Source: Rosenbergiella epipactidis
GTDB taxonomy: Bacteria; Pseudomonadota; Gammaproteobacteria; Enterobacterales; Enterobacteriaceae
Assembly: GCF_018494055.1 (NCBI RefSeq)
Contig: NZ_JABBFQ010000009.1
Location: 93,711 to 157,710, forward strand
Length of the DNA: 64,000 nt
Direction: 5' to 3'
Positions within the stretch are counted from its first letter, which is position 1; the number at the start of each line of letters is the position of its first letter. Both the position numbers and the translations under genes were made by a program. The notes beneath the pieces were generated by a model that had not been told where the DNA came from, ran no database searches, and saw nothing but the letters and a program-made list of their open reading frames with translations. Below, piece after piece: positions 17,415 to 28,463 of the stretch.

Positions 17415-17708
17415 ATGCACCCCTTAATTAACGTAATTGCTTACATTACCGCAAAGCCTGGGCATGAAACCACGGTAGAGCGTGCGCTCAAGGCTGCAGA
17501 GCAAGCGGTACAGGGTGAAGCAGGTTGTCAATCCTATGTGTTGACTCAGGATATTCAGCAACCCCGTCGTTATGTCATGCTGGAGTGTTGGAGCAGTCAG
17601 GAAGCGCTGGATACACACAGTCAACAACCCCCATTCAAAAAGCTTCTTGCTGAAATCGATGGATTAGCAGAACTGGAAGTTGTGGTAACGAAAACGCTTG
17701 CAGAGTGA
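17415..17708 (+). CDS. putative quinol monooxygenase (ABM domain)
   Basis: 97 residues from the second of two adjacent ATGs; AGGAG at 17404-17408 is 6 bases from 17415 but only 3 from 17412. A ferredoxin-like antibiotic-biosynthesis-monooxygenase fold is suggested by VIAYITAKPGHE at the start, YVLTQDIQ in the middle and MLECWSSQEALDTHSQ with PPFKKLLAEI towards the end. Relatives include YgiN (menadiol oxidation) and LsrG. The substrate is not evident. It sits where E. coli has feoABC/yhgA, transcribed towards tex. Confidence 0.8.
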   Translation: MHPLINVIAYITAKPGHETTVERALKAAEQAVQGEAGCQSYVLTQDIQQPRRYVMLECWSSQEALDTHSQQPPFKKLLAEIDGLAELEVVVTKTLAE

Positions 17709-17717
17709 TAACCGTTT

Positions 17718-17741
17718 CAATCCTGCCCGAGGGCAGGATTG
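17718..17741. other. perfect hairpin without U-tract between convergent genes
   Basis: CAATCCTGCCC and GGGCAGGATTG pair over 11 bp with a 2-base gap, between the ABM gene and tex. No T-run on either side. Possibly a shared 3'-end structure; termination activity is uncertain. Confidence 0.5.
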
Positions 17742-17749
17742 ATAGCGAA

Positions 17750-20059
17750 CTACTTTTTCTTGAATGCCGCCGCGAGCGCATCGCCCATCGCACTATTGCC
17801 TTGCGTCGAGGCTTGGCGTGACGGCTGGCGAGCTGGCTTGGGGCTAGCCTTTTCAGGGGCTGCGCTACGGCGCGATTGCGTCTCGCCGGGCTGTTCATCT
17901 AGACGCATAGTTAACGCGATACGTTTTCTGCCAAGGTCGACTTCGAGCACCTTCACTTTGACAATTTCACCCGTCTTGATCACTTCATGAGGATCGCTGA
18001 CGAAACGGTTGGCTAATGAAGAAATATGGACTAAGCCATCTTGATGAACACCAATATCAACAAAGGCGCCGAAATTGGTCACATTAGTGACGGTACCTTC
18101 CAGAATTAAGCCCGGAGTCAGATCATCCATCGTTTCGATGCCTTCGGCGAAGGTAGCCGTCTTGAACTCAGGGCGGGGATCGCGGCCTGGCTTCTCAAGC
18201 TCTTTAAGAATATCAGTAACAGTCGGCAGCCCAAATCGCTCATCAGTGAACTGAGAAGCAGACAGTGCACGAATGGCCGTGCTGTTGCCCATTAACGAAG
18301 CGAGCTGCTCATGAGTCTGTGCGATGATCCGTTCAACCACCGGATAAGCTTCAGGGTGCACCGTTGATGCATCGAGCGGGTTATCTCCTTGGTTGATACG
18401 TAAAAACCCAGCACACTGCTCAAAAGCTTTGGGACCAAGTCGAGTCACTTTAAGCAGCTGTTGACGGTTCATAAAGCGACCATTATCGTCGCGCCATTGC
18501 ACAATATTCTGTGCAATCATTCGGCTTAATCCCGCAACACGGGTCAATAGCGGTACGGAGGCGGTATTCAAATCAACGCCTACGGCGTTCACACAGTCTT
18601 CGACCACCGTATCGAGTTTCTTGGCGAGTTGCGTCTGGCTCACATCATGTTGATATTGGCCCACCCCGATTGATTTAGGATCGATTTTCACTAATTCCGC
18701 CAGAGGATCCTGCAGCCTCCGGGCGATCGAGACAGCACCTCGTAAGGAGACATCGAGATTTGGAAACTCTAAGGCTGCAAGTTCAGAAGCGGAATAGACG
18801 GACGCGCCAGCTTCGCTAACAATCACCTTTTCAGCCGTCACGCCAGGATACTGTTTTTTGAGCTCAACAAAAAAGCGCTCAGTTTCCCGTGAAGCCGTAC
18901 CGTTACCAATCGCCACCAACTCAACGTTATGTCGCTGGCAAAGCGTCGCGACGGCCGTGGCGGCTTTAGCCGCTTGACCGGTATGAGGATAAACTGTATC
19001 GGTGGCGACTAACTTACCGGTGGCGTCTACGACCGCCACTTTTACGCCGGTACGTAATCCTGGGTCAAGCCCCATCGTGGCTCGCATACCGGCGGGGGCT
19101 GCCATCAATAGTGCATTAAGATTACGCGCGAACACATCGATGGCTTCAAGTTCCGCTTGTTCACGTAGCGAGCCCATCAGTTCCGTTTCTAAGTGCAGCA
19201 GGACTTTAATTTTCCACGTCCAACTAATCACCGACTTACGCCAACTATCGCTCGGTGCATTGGCGACACGCACGTCAAGGTGTTCGCTAATTAACGTTTC
19301 ACCGAAGCTCTCTTTGGGCGTCTCTTCACTGTGAGGGTCTGGGTTGAGAGACAGTTGTAAGATCCCTTCGTTGCGACCGCGTAGCATGGCGAGTGCTCGG
19401 TGGGAAGGCGTTGTTGCCAAGAGTTCGTGATGATCGAAATAATCGCGGAACTTCGCGCCTTCAGCCTCTTTTCCTGAGGCCACTTTCGAAACAAGATGTG
19501 CATTTTTCCACAGATACTGCCGGACTTTTGCTAGCAGTGAGGCATCTTCTGCAAATCTTTCCATCAGAATATAGCGAGCGCCATCTAAAGCGCCGCGTGT
19601 ATCAGCGATACCCTTATCAGCATTAATGAACTCTGCAGCGGTCGCTTCCGGATCGAGCTGAGGAGAGGTCCATAATTTATCTGCTAACGGCTCAAGACCC
19701 GCCTCAATCGCGATCTGTCCACGCGTACGGCGCTTAGGCTTATAAGGTAGATAAAGATCTTCGAGTTCAGTCTTACTCAAAACGGTGTCAATGGACTGAG
19801 CCAGCTCGTCGGTTAATTTACCTTGCTCTGAAATGGAGTTAAGGATGGTTTGCCGACGCTCATCAAGTTCTCGCAGGTAGGTTAAACGAGTTTCTAATTG
19901 ACGCAGTTGGGTATCGTCCAAGCCACCAGTGACTTCCTTACGGTAGCGGGCGATAAAAGGGACTGTGTTACCTTCGTCATAGAGTTGTATCGTGGCATCA
20001 ACTTGTTCGATGCGGACGTGCAATTCGTTGGCAATGATCTGACTTAGCGGCTTTTTCAT
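17750..20059 (-). CDS. tex: RNA-binding transcription accessory protein Tex
   Basis: 769 residues (773 in E. coli YhgF/Tex). Order: helical N-terminal region about 1-320, YqgF/RNase H-like fold from [17 protein letters not shown] near residue 330, tandem helix-hairpin-helix near 490-560 ([13 protein letters not shown]), S1 RNA-binding domain near 645-720 ([18 protein letters not shown]), and a Ala/Ser/Gln-rich tail. Binds nucleic acid and influences transcription; needed for toxin expression in Bordetella. Transcribed away from greB. Confidence 0.95.
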   Translation of the reverse strand: MKKPLSQIIANELHVRIEQVDATIQLYDEGNTVPFIARYRKEVTGGLDDTQLRQLETRLTYLRELDERRQTILNSISEQGKLTDELAQSIDTVLSKTELEDLYLPYKPKRRTRGQIAIEAGLEPLADKLWTSPQLDPEATAAEFINADKGIADTRGALDGARYILMERFAEDASLLAKVRQYLWKNAHLVSKVASGKEAEGAKFRDYFDHHELLATTPSHRALAMLRGRNEGILQLSLNPDPHSEETPKESFGETLISEHLDVRVANAPSDSWRKSVISWTWKIKVLLHLETELMGSLREQAELEAIDVFARNLNALLMAAPAGMRATMGLDPGLRTGVKVAVVDATGKLVATDTVYPHTGQAAKAATAVATLCQRHNVELVAIGNGTASRETERFFVELKKQYPGVTAEKVIVSEAGASVYSASELAALEFPNLDVSLRGAVSIARRLQDPLAELVKIDPKSIGVGQYQHDVSQTQLAKKLDTVVEDCVNAVGVDLNTASVPLLTRVAGLSRMIAQNIVQWRDDNGRFMNRQQLLKVTRLGPKAFEQCAGFLRINQGDNPLDASTVHPEAYPVVERIIAQTHEQLASLMGNSTAIRALSASQFTDERFGLPTVTDILKELEKPGRDPRPEFKTATFAEGIETMDDLTPGLILEGTVTNVTNFGAFVDIGVHQDGLVHISSLANRFVSDPHEVIKTGEIVKVKVLEVDLGRKRIALTMRLDEQPGETQSRRSAAPEKASPKPARQPSRQASTQGNSAMGDALAAAFKKK

Positions 20060-20140
20060 TGTGACTCGTAGCTTATAGGAGGTAAATTTTCTGACAGTTA
20101 TACGGCGATGCTCTGTGAATTTCCAGTCTGGACGCTCAGA

Positions 20141-20632
20141 TTAAGGATTTTCCTGAGGCACAGGGCTATAAGTGATATGATTGACGTACCATACGGCGGG
20201 GCCTGACGGTGTCTGAACGGTAGCACTGTCGCCGACCTCTTTTTTCAGTAAGGCTCTAGCCATTGGCGAGTCGATCGAGATATAGTCATTACGACCAAAA
20301 ATTTCGTCATATCCTACAATGCGAAAGGCGAGAATTTCCCCGGCATCATTTTCAATTTCCACTTGTGCACCGAAGAACACCTTCCCCTCTTGTTGTGGGG
20401 AGTAGTCAACAATACGGAGTGATTCGAGACTCTTACGGAGATAGCGGACTCGACGATCAATCTCTCTTAAACGCTTTTTATTATATTGGTAGTCAGCATT
20501 CTCACTGCGATCGCCCAAGCTTGCGGCCCAAGTGACTTTTTTTGTGACTTCCGGACGCTCTTCTCGCCACAGTTGGTCGAGTTCTTGTTTTAACTTATTG
20601 TAGCCTTCACGAGTGATAAGTTGGGTTTTCAC
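20141..20632 (-). CDS. greB: transcript cleavage factor GreB
   Basis: 163 residues from a GTG at 20632, preceded by AGAGGA with 7-base spacing; this aligns with E. coli MKTPLVTREGY (158 aa). An upstream in-frame GTG (20650) has no support. The N-terminal coiled coil carries the acidic tip (SLGDRSENADYQ); the C-terminal FKBP-like domain contains GRNDYISIDSPMARAL. It rescues backtracked RNA polymerase by RNA cleavage. Lies divergent to ompR, as in E. coli. Confidence 0.94.
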   Translation of the reverse strand: MKTQLITREGYNKLKQELDQLWREERPEVTKKVTWAASLGDRSENADYQYNKKRLREIDRRVRYLRKSLESLRIVDYSPQQEGKVFFGAQVEIENDAGEILAFRIVGYDEIFGRNDYISIDSPMARALLKKEVGDSATVQTPSGPAVWYVNHITYSPVPQENP

Positions 20633-20793
20633 ACTATTGTCCTCTATCACCTATAGTTAGATCTTTACTTAACGTACTGTTAAATATGCTTTGTAACAAT
20701 TTCAGTAAGAATATAAACCAATAAAATTTGTCACTGTAAGCATTATTTTTAAAAATAGCATAGCTGGCGATAATGCCTTTGGGAGTCATTAGA

Positions 20794-21513
20794 ATGCAGG
20801 AAAATTACAAAGTTTTAGTTGTCGATGACGACATGCGTTTACGGGCATTGCTTGAAAGGTACCTCACCGAGCAAGGATTCCAAGTGCGTAGCGTAGCGAA
20901 TGCTGAACAAATGGACCGTTTGTTAACCCGTGAATCTTTCCACCTGATGGTACTAGACTTGATGTTACCGGGTGAGGATGGGCTATCCATCTGCCGCCGC
21001 TTGCGTAGCCAGAGTAATCCAATGCCGATTATTATGGTTACGGCGAAGGGTGAAGAGGTCGATAGGATTGTTGGGTTAGAAATCGGTGCCGACGATTATA
21101 TTCCTAAGCCGTTTAATCCACGCGAATTATTGGCTCGTATCCGTGCTGTTTTACGCCGTCAAGCGAATGAACTACCTGGTGCGCCTTCTCAGGAAGAGGC
21201 GGTTATTACTTTCGGTAAGTTTAAACTTAACTTAGGCACGCGCGAGATGTTCCGTGAAGACGAGCCTATGCCATTGACCAGTGGGGAATTTGCGGTGCTT
21301 AAGGCACTGGTGAGCCACCCCCGCGAGCCGCTTTCTCGAGATAAGCTCATGAATTTAGCGCGTGGTCGTGAGTACAGTGCAATGGAACGTTCTATCGATG
21401 TGCAGATTTCACGACTGAGAAGAATGGTTGAAGAAGATCCTGCTCATCCCCGTTATATTCAAACGGTTTGGGGTCTTGGCTACGTCTTTGTTCCCGATGG
21501 CAGTAAAGCATGA
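20794..21513 (+). CDS. ompR: osmolarity response regulator OmpR
   Basis: 239 residues from the ATG at 20794 ([13 protein letters not shown]), equal to E. coli OmpR; the frame extends to 20773, but GGGAG precedes 20794. Receiver domain with Asp55 phosphoacceptor in VLDLMLPG and Lys105 in PKPFNP; winged-helix DNA-binding domain from about 135 ([23 protein letters not shown]). It regulates porins and other envelope genes in response to EnvZ. Overlaps envZ by 4 bases. Confidence 0.97.
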   Translation: MQENYKVLVVDDDMRLRALLERYLTEQGFQVRSVANAEQMDRLLTRESFHLMVLDLMLPGEDGLSICRRLRSQSNPMPIIMVTAKGEEVDRIVGLEIGADDYIPKPFNPRELLARIRAVLRRQANELPGAPSQEEAVITFGKFKLNLGTREMFREDEPMPLTSGEFAVLKALVSHPREPLSRDKLMNLARGREYSAMERSIDVQISRLRRMVEEDPAHPRYIQTVWGLGYVFVPDGSKA

Positions 21514-22862
21514 AGAAATTTCGCTTCTCTCCGCGCAGCTCTTTTGCGCGGATGTTGCTCCTCATCGTTTCACTTCTCTTTGTCAGTTTGGTGACGACCT
21601 ATCTAGTCGTCCTTAACTTCGCCATTTTACCGAGCTTGCAGCAGTTTAATAAGGTTCTCGCCTATGAAGTGAGAATGCTCATGACGGATAAGCTACAGCT
21701 TGAAGACGGTACGCAACTCGAAGTTCCCCCGGCTTTCAGACGGGAAATCTATCGCGAGCTAGGTATTTCACTCTATACCAACTCTGCCGCGGAAGAGAGC
21801 GGGCTACGTTGGGCGCAGCATTATAAATTCTTAAGCGAACAGATGGCACACCAACTGGGTGGTCCGACAGATGTTCGTGTTGAAGTGAATAAGAAAACCC
21901 CGGTGGTGTGGTTAAAAACCTGGTTATCCCCGAATATCTGGGTCAGGGTACCCTTGACCGAAATCCATCAAGGCGATTTCTCTCCATTATTCCGCTATAC
22001 CTTGATGATCATGTTATTGGCTATCGTCGGGGCGTGGTTATTTATTCGTATGCAAAATCGACCATTGGTTGCGCTTGAGCATGCCGCACTGCAGGTCGGT
22101 AGAGGTCAAATCCCACCGCCGCTGAGAGAGTATGGCGCATCGGAAGTCCGCTCGGTAACACGTGCTTTTAACCAAATGGCCTCGGGTGTAAAGCAGCTAG
22201 CCGACGACCGAACCTTGTTGATGGCCGGTGTTAGCCACGACCTGCGTACCCCCTTAACACGCATTCGCTTAGCGACAGAGATGATAGGTGCTGATGAACA
22301 ATACCTTGCCGATTCTATTAATAAAGATATTGAAGAGTGTAATGCCATTATCGAGCAGTTCATTGACTATCTGCGTACAGGGCAAGAGATTCAGAAGGAA
22401 CGCGTTGATCTGAACACAGTCTTAGGCGAAGTCGTGGCCGCGGAAAGTGGATATGAACGCGAAATCGATAATCACGTGATGAGTAACGAACTATTACTTG
22501 ATATTAACCCTCTGGGCATTAAACGGGCCGTAGCGAATATGGTGGTAAATGCTGCGCGTTATGGGAATGGCTGGATCCGGGTAAGCAGTGGGCGCGAACT
22601 AGACCGTGCTTGGTTCCAAGTCGAAGATGACGGCCCAGGGATTGATAAAGAGCAAATCGCCCATCTTCTTCAGCCCTTTGTGAGGGGGGATAGTGCGAGA
22701 ACCACTAGTGGTACGGGATTAGGACTCGCGATAGTGCAGAGAATTATCGATGCACATCAGGGGGAGCTAAATTTCGATACCAGTGAAAAGGGTGGTCTTA
22801 AGATTAGAGCATGGCTACCTTTGCCATCCAGTAAACAGCCTGCTGTATCTGAAAACGTCTAA
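21510..22862 (+). CDS. envZ: osmosensing histidine kinase/phosphatase EnvZ
   Basis: 450 residues, as in E. coli. Membrane segments at about 16-46 and 160-179 flank a periplasmic domain; HAMP follows ([20 protein letters not shown]), then the DHp helix with the phospho-His in [14 protein letters not shown] (about residue 243) and the ATPase domain with N ([10 protein letters not shown]), G1 (DDGPGI) and G2 (GTGLGLAI) boxes. Phosphorylates and dephosphorylates OmpR. Translationally coupled to ompR. Confidence 0.96.
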   Translation: MKKFRFSPRSSFARMLLLIVSLLFVSLVTTYLVVLNFAILPSLQQFNKVLAYEVRMLMTDKLQLEDGTQLEVPPAFRREIYRELGISLYTNSAAEESGLRWAQHYKFLSEQMAHQLGGPTDVRVEVNKKTPVVWLKTWLSPNIWVRVPLTEIHQGDFSPLFRYTLMIMLLAIVGAWLFIRMQNRPLVALEHAALQVGRGQIPPPLREYGASEVRSVTRAFNQMASGVKQLADDRTLLMAGVSHDLRTPLTRIRLATEMIGADEQYLADSINKDIEECNAIIEQFIDYLRTGQEIQKERVDLNTVLGEVVAAESGYEREIDNHVMSNELLLDINPLGIKRAVANMVVNAARYGNGWIRVSSGRELDRAWFQVEDDGPGIDKEQIAHLLQPFVRGDSARTTSGTGLGLAIVQRIIDAHQGELNFDTSEKGGLKIRAWLPLPSSKQPAVSENV

Positions 22863-22867
22863 CTCAA

Positions 22868-22897
22868 CACTCACTCCCGTTAAAACGGGAGTGAGTG
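22868..22897. other. perfect hairpin without U-tract between envZ and pckA
   Basis: A 13-bp perfect stem CACTCACTCCCGT/ACGGGAGTGAGTG with a TAAA loop between convergent genes. There is no T-run on either strand. It probably marks the 3' ends of both transcripts. Confidence 0.55.
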
Positions 22898-22902
22898 AAA
22901 GA

Positions 22903-24525
22903 TTATGCGTGAAGTTGCGGCCCCGCGCTGACCAACGCTTTACCGGCTTCGGTATCCGTATAAGGCGCGAAGTGGTCGATAAATTGCTTCGCCAACGCTT
23001 CTGCCTTCGATTCCCACTCCAGAGCATTATTCCAACTCGATCGGGGATCAAGAATTGAAGGATCAATGCCTTGAATATGTTTGGGAAACTGTAAGTTAAA
23101 GAGCGGCAGGGTATGGCATTCAGCATGATCTAATTCGTCATGTAAAATGGCATTAATTAATCGACGAGTATCTTTTAACGATAGACGTTTCCCTTGTCCG
23201 TTCCATCCGGTATTGACTAAGTATGCCTTCGCCCCACTTGCCTGCATCCGTTTGACTAATACTTCTGCATAGCGCGTAGGGTGTAGCGTTAAAAATACCG
23301 CGCCAAAACAGGCAGAGAACGTTGGTGTGGGGTGTTTTACACCGCGCTCTGTGCCCGCTAATTTTGCTGTAAAGCCTGATAGGAAATGATACTGCGTCTG
23401 CTCTGGGGTCAATCTTGATACCGGTGGGAAAATACCAAAGGCATCAGCCGTTAAAAAGATGACTTTTTTTGCATGGCCAGCTTTCGAGATGGGGCGAACG
23501 ATATTATCGATATGATTTATCGGATAAGAAACTCGGGTATTCTCGGTCTTACTGTCATCGTTGAAATCAACACTCCCATCTTGATTAACTACGACATTTT
23601 CAAGTAAAGCGTTGCGACGAATTGCTTTATAGATTTCAGGTTCAGCAGCTTGCGAAAGATTGATTGTCTTGGCGTAGCACCCTCCCTCGAAGTTGAACAC
23701 TCCATCATCGTCCCACCCGTGTTCATCATCACCAATTAACTGGCGTAGCGGATCCGTAGAGAGTGTCGTTTTCCCCGTACCGGAGAGACCGAAGAATACC
23801 GCCACATCCCCCTCTTTACCGACATTGGCAGAGCAGTGCATGGACGCAATATTCTGCAGCGGTAACAGGTAGTTCATGACCGAAAACATACCTTTCTTCA
23901 TCTCGCCGCCGTACCAAGTTCCGCCGATAAGTTGCATACGCTCGGTGAGGTTGAAGGCCACAAAGTTTTCCGAGTTAAGCCCCTGCTCACGCCACGATGG
24001 GTTATGGCACTTTGAACCATTCAAAACGACGAAGTTTGGCTCGAAGACCGCTAATTCTTCTGGGCTTGGGATAATAAACATATTGGTGACGAAATGGGCC
24101 TGCCAAGCGACTTCGGTCACGAATCTCACACTCAAGCGTGTTTCAGGGTTAGCCCCGCAAAAGGCATCCACAACAAATAATCGCTTTCCTGAAAGCTGTT
24201 CACATAACAGCCCCTTCAAGTGATCCCATATTTGGGGTGAGAGCGGTTGGTTAGCGTTTTTAGCAGCACTGGTGTCGTTCCACCATACGGTTTTCTCGGT
24301 GGTAGCATCACGGACGATATATTTATCTTTCGGGGACCGGCCTGTAAAAATTCCTGTATCGACCGCGACAGCACCAGATTGGGTGACTATACCTTTCTCA
24401 AAACCTTCAAGATCGGGTGATGTTTCTTCTTTAAAAAGTTGTTCATATGAGGGGTTATGGACAATCTCGATAGAACCAGTGATCCCAATAGCACTCAGAT
24501 CGGGAAGCGGGGGTGTGGCTGACAT
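22903..24525 (-). CDS. pckA: phosphoenolpyruvate carboxykinase (ATP) PckA
   Basis: 540 residues, identical in length to E. coli PckA. Start ATG at 24525 has GAAGGAG 9 bases upstream; a TTG at 24534 directly abuts that SD and cannot be the start. P-loop/PCK signature [11 protein letters not shown] at about 249-259 and GDDEHGWDD next to it. Converts oxaloacetate and ATP to phosphoenolpyruvate, the first step of gluconeogenesis. A CRP-like site lies about 100 bases upstream. Confidence 0.96.
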   Translation of the reverse strand: MSATPPLPDLSAIGITGSIEIVHNPSYEQLFKEETSPDLEGFEKGIVTQSGAVAVDTGIFTGRSPKDKYIVRDATTEKTVWWNDTSAAKNANQPLSPQIWDHLKGLLCEQLSGKRLFVVDAFCGANPETRLSVRFVTEVAWQAHFVTNMFIIPSPEELAVFEPNFVVLNGSKCHNPSWREQGLNSENFVAFNLTERMQLIGGTWYGGEMKKGMFSVMNYLLPLQNIASMHCSANVGKEGDVAVFFGLSGTGKTTLSTDPLRQLIGDDEHGWDDDGVFNFEGGCYAKTINLSQAAEPEIYKAIRRNALLENVVVNQDGSVDFNDDSKTENTRVSYPINHIDNIVRPISKAGHAKKVIFLTADAFGIFPPVSRLTPEQTQYHFLSGFTAKLAGTERGVKHPTPTFSACFGAVFLTLHPTRYAEVLVKRMQASGAKAYLVNTGWNGQGKRLSLKDTRRLINAILHDELDHAECHTLPLFNLQFPKHIQGIDPSILDPRSSWNNALEWESKAEALAKQFIDHFAPYTDTEAGKALVSAGPQLHA

Positions 24526-24627
24526 GAGTCGCAACTCCTTCGATAAAAAAGTGGCTTAGCAAAAATACGTCAATGTCAGAAAAGTGTACCCTGAATCGTC
24601 GGGGGGAAAAGCAGGGAGGCAGTAAAG

Positions 24628-24643
24628 TGTGAGCGGCGTTAAA
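24628..24643 (-). promoter_or_regulatory. possible CRP site upstream of pckA
   Basis: TGTGA-GCGGCG-TTAAA: one perfect half-site and one weak one (8 of 10), about 105 bases before the pckA start. E. coli pckA is cAMP-CRP dependent, so a site is expected here, but one degenerate half makes this tentative. Confidence 0.3.
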
Positions 24644-24689
24644 TTACTACTGAAAAAAGGGAATTATTCAAAGGGAGCACAGAGAAGTA

Positions 24690-24709
24690 AGCGGGGTTAT
24701 CACCCCGCT
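24690..24709 (-). terminator. possible terminator of hslO
   Basis: AGCGGGGT/ACCCCGCT, 8 bp, loop TATC, just after the hslO stop on the minus strand. Only scattered T residues follow (TACTTCTCT), so efficiency is doubtful. Confidence 0.45.
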
Positions 24710-24719
24710 CACTGCCTCA

Positions 24720-25586
24720 TTAATGGATTGAGGAGTTACTTAACGGCACGTCGTTACGGATATTGGCAACATCTACTGCATCATAGAGATAGTGGCTGCC
24801 GCAATAATCGCAATGCATATCGATTTTTCCATCTTCGGCTAAAATGGCGTCGATTTCTTCTACCGAAACGGTCTTTAGAACTTCGCCGCAGCGTTGTCGA
24901 GAACAGCTGCATTTAAATTGCACCGGCTGAGGATCGTAGACGGTTACCTCTTCTTGGTGGAACAGACGCCATAAAACATCGTTGGCCGGTAAACCAATAA
25001 GCTCTTCTTCCGTTACCGTTGTGGCAAGCGTCGCTAAGTGGGTGAGGGCTTCACTGTCTTTATCTTCGCTGGGTAACACTTGCAGTAAGATGCCTGCTGC
25101 ACCTTGGGTATTATTTCTGATGATTAACCGTGTTGGAAGCTGTTCTGAACGTAGGAAATACTCTTCAATACACTCTGCAAACGTCGGTTTTTCTAGCGCG
25201 ACAATACCTTGATAACGCTCACCTTTGGCTGGAGTAATAGTAATCACCAGGTAACCTTGACCTAGCATTTGCGCGAGGGTAGCGTCATCGTCTATCTCGC
25301 CACGAACCCGTGCAACGCCGCGTAACTCTTGTTTATCGTTACCGTTGATCACTGCCATAGCTAAGGGGCCTTCACCTTGTAATTGCACGGTGATATCGCC
25401 CTCAAATTTTAACGTAGCCGTCATTAAACTCGTGGTCACCAACATTTCTGCCATCAGTTTCTTAACCGCAGCAGGGTAGTCATGGCCTTCGAGGATAGCG
25501 TGTAGCGTATGGCTGACATTAACCAATTCTCCACGAACGGCGGCATCAGCAAATAAGTAACGGTGAAGTTGATCTTGGACGGACAT
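24720..25586 (-). CDS. hslO: redox-regulated chaperone Hsp33 (HslO)
   Basis: 288 residues (292 in E. coli). The C-terminal redox switch is intact: CSCSRQRC and, about 27 residues later, CDYCG, giving the C-x-C...C-x-x-C zinc site. Under oxidative stress the cysteines form disulfides, zinc is lost and the holdase is activated. Directly downstream of hslR (21-base gap), forming an hslR-hslO unit. Confidence 0.95.
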   Translation of the reverse strand: MSVQDQLHRYLFADAAVRGELVNVSHTLHAILEGHDYPAAVKKLMAEMLVTTSLMTATLKFEGDITVQLQGEGPLAMAVINGNDKQELRGVARVRGEIDDDATLAQMLGQGYLVITITPAKGERYQGIVALEKPTFAECIEEYFLRSEQLPTRLIIRNNTQGAAGILLQVLPSEDKDSEALTHLATLATTVTEEELIGLPANDVLWRLFHQEEVTVYDPQPVQFKCSCSRQRCGEVLKTVSVEEIDAILAEDGKIDMHCDYCGSHYLYDAVDVANIRNDVPLSNSSIH

Positions 25587-25607
25587 TATTTTCTCTTTAG
25601 GGCGTAG

Positions 25608-26018
25608 TTATTCGCCCGTTATCTTAAATTTAATTAAATCACGGCGCTCTTTTTTATCGGGGCGACGGTCGGGATGTGGCATCGTTAATGCGTTCATCTT
25701 GCGTGCCTGTGCGATCGATTCGCGCTTAGCGATACTCTCTGCAGTTTCCTGATAGAGTTGCTGAGCTTCGGGTGCGCTACGGCGATGTTCACTAAGAGAG
25801 ACGACGATGACGGTACGCAGATCATTACCTTGTCTGACTTGTACCTGAGCGCCAGGTTCCACCCATTTACTGGGTTTACTCCGTTGGCCATTATACTGAA
25901 CCTTCCCACCCTCGATCATCTGTCTGGCAACGGCCCGCGTCTTATAAAAACGCGCAGCCCAAAGCCATTTATCGAGCCTAACTTTATCGGGAGCAGAATG
26001 TGTCTGGGTCATTTGCAT
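25608..26018 (-). CDS. hslR: ribosome-associated heat shock protein Hsp15 (HslR)
   Basis: 136 residues; AGGAGG lies 5 bases before the ATG at 26018. S4-type RNA-binding domain (RLDKWLWAARFYKTRAVARQ, then GKVQYNGQRSKPSK) followed by a basic tail (RRPDKKERRDLIKFK). It binds 50S subunits carrying stalled nascent chains and helps recycle them. In E. coli yrfG (a nucleotidase) lies between hslR and igaA; here only 57 bases separate them and yrfG is missing. Confidence 0.94.
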   Translation of the reverse strand: MQMTQTHSAPDKVRLDKWLWAARFYKTRAVARQMIEGGKVQYNGQRSKPSKWVEPGAQVQVRQGNDLRTVIVVSLSEHRRSAPEAQQLYQETAESIAKRESIAQARKMNALTMPHPDRRPDKKERRDLIKFKITGE

Positions 26019-26075
26019 GTGTGCCTCCTAGAGACAAACTAGCATAAGCTTAGCAGTAAGACTTAACCTTAACCA

Positions 26076-28196
26076 TCATTCTTTAAAGTGACGTAAGAGA
26101 AGCGGCGAGGCATTTGCTATCGAGGCATTGTAGTCTTCTTGAATGCGTGCATTACGTGAGAAATGCGCGCGCAGGCGATGAATCCCCAAGACGGTATTGA
26201 CTACCACCAAGATAACTAAGCAGGCCAAGAACAGGGTTGTGACGACATAACGCCATAAAGCATGGGTGTTGGGTTCTTGGTGGACGACAACGTGAATCGT
26301 CCCTTGGTTATCGTGTTGTAGGGACGTGATGATGCCGGATAAAGCAAAAGGTGTATTTAACAATTGTCCGGAAATACGCTGTAACTCTCTCCATTGCGCC
26401 GCCGGCGCTAAATCGAAGAGTGAGGTATCTGGCTGTTCTTGATCGACCAAGAGCTGACCTTGGCCGTTAACAAAGAGGTAGCCATTCTTAGGTAGGTGAC
26501 TAAGGGATTCGATTGTTTTACGTGTTTCGTTGCTCATAAACGTTGTCGTGGCTGCATCGACAAGATTCGTTAAGTTTTGAGCACTATTTGGCCGAAGCAA
26601 AACATTTAAGCCATCAAGTTTTCCGGATTTTGCTTGGTCAACGAGGAGAGGCCAGTCTTTCGCATTCTCAAGGTTCACCAAGGCACTTTTCAAGCGCAGG
26701 CAATCATCTTCGGCAGAGCAAAGCTGTGCAGTTTTTAAAACAATATCGGAGAAATTATTCAGTAAGATCATCCCCGACTTCTGTATCGCAGAAGCAAGCT
26801 GTGGGTTGATCCCTTTCAGATCGTTCTCGGGAGCAAGCTGCTGTGAAGTGGTCGCCAGCAATGCCTGCGTCTGCTCAATGATCGGTGAGGAAGGTAAGCT
26901 ATTGGGTAACTGTTTATTCCAATAGATGGCAGAACAATCGAAAGGTAAGAAGTCATAGGTTTGATTACTCTGATAAGTCTGCGGGACTACACACCTTCCC
27001 GTCCCTTTGATATTGATAACATCACCCACGTGCAATTTATGCTGCGTAAGTTGTTTGACATCCGTGACGGTGACGCGCTGTTCACCTTGCAGCCGCGCTA
27101 AGGCGATATTGAATGAGACGCCAGTGGGTAACCAGCTGGTGGTCATAATCAGTATAAGCAGTGATCCCGCGGCTAACGTCAGATTATGACGCCAATTTTG
27201 TAGGGGAAACTTTTTCACCTCTTGTGTGAGGGAGAGCAAAGGACCGTGTTGTACAACGCGGTTTTGACTATCAACTTCAATCACCGCCTCTTTACCAATA
27301 TCTTGTTGGATATAGGGATACCAATGTTCTGGATAATGGAGATCAAGGATCCCTAAGGAGAGGCTCTGCTGTTTAGGATTGGCTTCGCCAAAAAGATCCC
27401 AAGGCTTAAGTAGGCCCCGCATTGTTCTAATTTCTTGTAAGTGGCTTCGCGGCGGGCGGCGATACATAATCCACAAACAGGGTAAAATAATGAGTAAGCT
27501 GGCGAGTAAGATCCACGGCATGACTTTTAATGGCGTCAATAGGCTGCAAAAAATCAGCAATAATGCGCAGCAAAGTATCAGTGCTTCACTGATATTATTC
27601 GCGTGGGTTAAGGTATATTCCTCGTGAGTTTGACGGCGAACATTAAGAATGGCTACGCGTTCACGGGTCTCTTTACGAATCGAGGTATCTGTGACAGCAG
27701 AGAGGTTTGTTTGCGGGCCAGTATGTTCAAGGTCGTGCAATAATGGGTGACCGTTAAGGCTTACAATCAAGGGTAACTGATTGGTGTAGACCAGTTCGAT
27801 AGTATTATCAGCGGTGATAAAAGGTTGGCCATTGGGCGGTAAATGGACTTCGTACGCATCAAGATAGTAGCGGTTACGTTCTGGCACACCGGCTGACAGA
27901 CTGTAATGTGTAATGGAGTGATTAAGCTTATAGACTGATTTGCCACGCAGCGTACAGGCGTTGCGAGGTAGGTTAACTTTGTCTAATAAGCGTTCAAGTA
28001 GTCCAATCGGTTTAGGTTGCCGCTGTTTTAGGTAGGCACGACAAAGTCTTATTTCTTCTTCAGTCAGCTGACGCTGGTCTAGGGTATTCAATTCTTGGTG
28101 TTGGGCGCGGAGCTGTTTTTTGGGTAGCAGTATTTTCGTCCAAACAAAGAGTATGCAGAACAAAATTACCAGCAGTAAGAAAATAAAAACACTCAT
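26076..28196 (-). CDS. igaA: intracellular growth attenuator IgaA (YrfF), Rcs pathway repressor
   Basis: 706 residues (about 711 in E. coli/Salmonella). Membrane segments: N-terminal (1-20), a pair near 205-245, one near 340-360, and one near 655-675. The four periplasmic cysteines conserved in the family are visible (GRCVV, PFDCS, LCSAEDDC). It holds the Rcs phosphorelay in check by contacting RcsD/RcsF; it is essential in species with intact Rcs. Sequence outside the membrane parts is moderately diverged from E. coli. Confidence 0.92.
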   Translation of the reverse strand: MSVFIFLLLVILFCILFVWTKILLPKKQLRAQHQELNTLDQRQLTEEEIRLCRAYLKQRQPKPIGLLERLLDKVNLPRNACTLRGKSVYKLNHSITHYSLSAGVPERNRYYLDAYEVHLPPNGQPFITADNTIELVYTNQLPLIVSLNGHPLLHDLEHTGPQTNLSAVTDTSIRKETRERVAILNVRRQTHEEYTLTHANNISEALILCCALLLIFCSLLTPLKVMPWILLASLLIILPCLWIMYRRPPRSHLQEIRTMRGLLKPWDLFGEANPKQQSLSLGILDLHYPEHWYPYIQQDIGKEAVIEVDSQNRVVQHGPLLSLTQEVKKFPLQNWRHNLTLAAGSLLILIMTTSWLPTGVSFNIALARLQGEQRVTVTDVKQLTQHKLHVGDVINIKGTGRCVVPQTYQSNQTYDFLPFDCSAIYWNKQLPNSLPSSPIIEQTQALLATTSQQLAPENDLKGINPQLASAIQKSGMILLNNFSDIVLKTAQLCSAEDDCLRLKSALVNLENAKDWPLLVDQAKSGKLDGLNVLLRPNSAQNLTNLVDAATTTFMSNETRKTIESLSHLPKNGYLFVNGQGQLLVDQEQPDTSLFDLAPAAQWRELQRISGQLLNTPFALSGIITSLQHDNQGTIHVVVHQEPNTHALWRYVVTTLFLACLVILVVVNTVLGIHRLRAHFSRNARIQEDYNASIANASPLLLRHFKE

Positions 28197-28395
28197 GCGT
28201 TACCCAGAGCAAAGAAGTGATGGGCCTCATGGCCAGTAAAAGAGATCCAGTTCAATGATACCTATATCGGCGGAACAATAAATTAAATAATTGGCATAAT
28301 CCTGTGTCAATCTAGTCCCGCGCAGTCTAATAATAAATCAGGATAATCTTATTATTATCCTCTTAAAAGCAATCAACCCCGTAAAGACCCGAAAT

Positions 28396-28425
28396 TTGGG
28401 CTGGTTGCCTCTCGCTGGCTATGAT
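28396..28425 (+). promoter_or_regulatory. likely sigma-70 promoter of nudE
   Basis: TTGGGC (28396-28401), 18-bp spacer, TATGAT (28420-28425), 38 bases before the nudE start. The -10 is good, the -35 is moderate. Confidence 0.4.
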
Positions 28426-28463
28426 TCAATAGCGGCATACTGATCATCATTACGAGGTAAACC

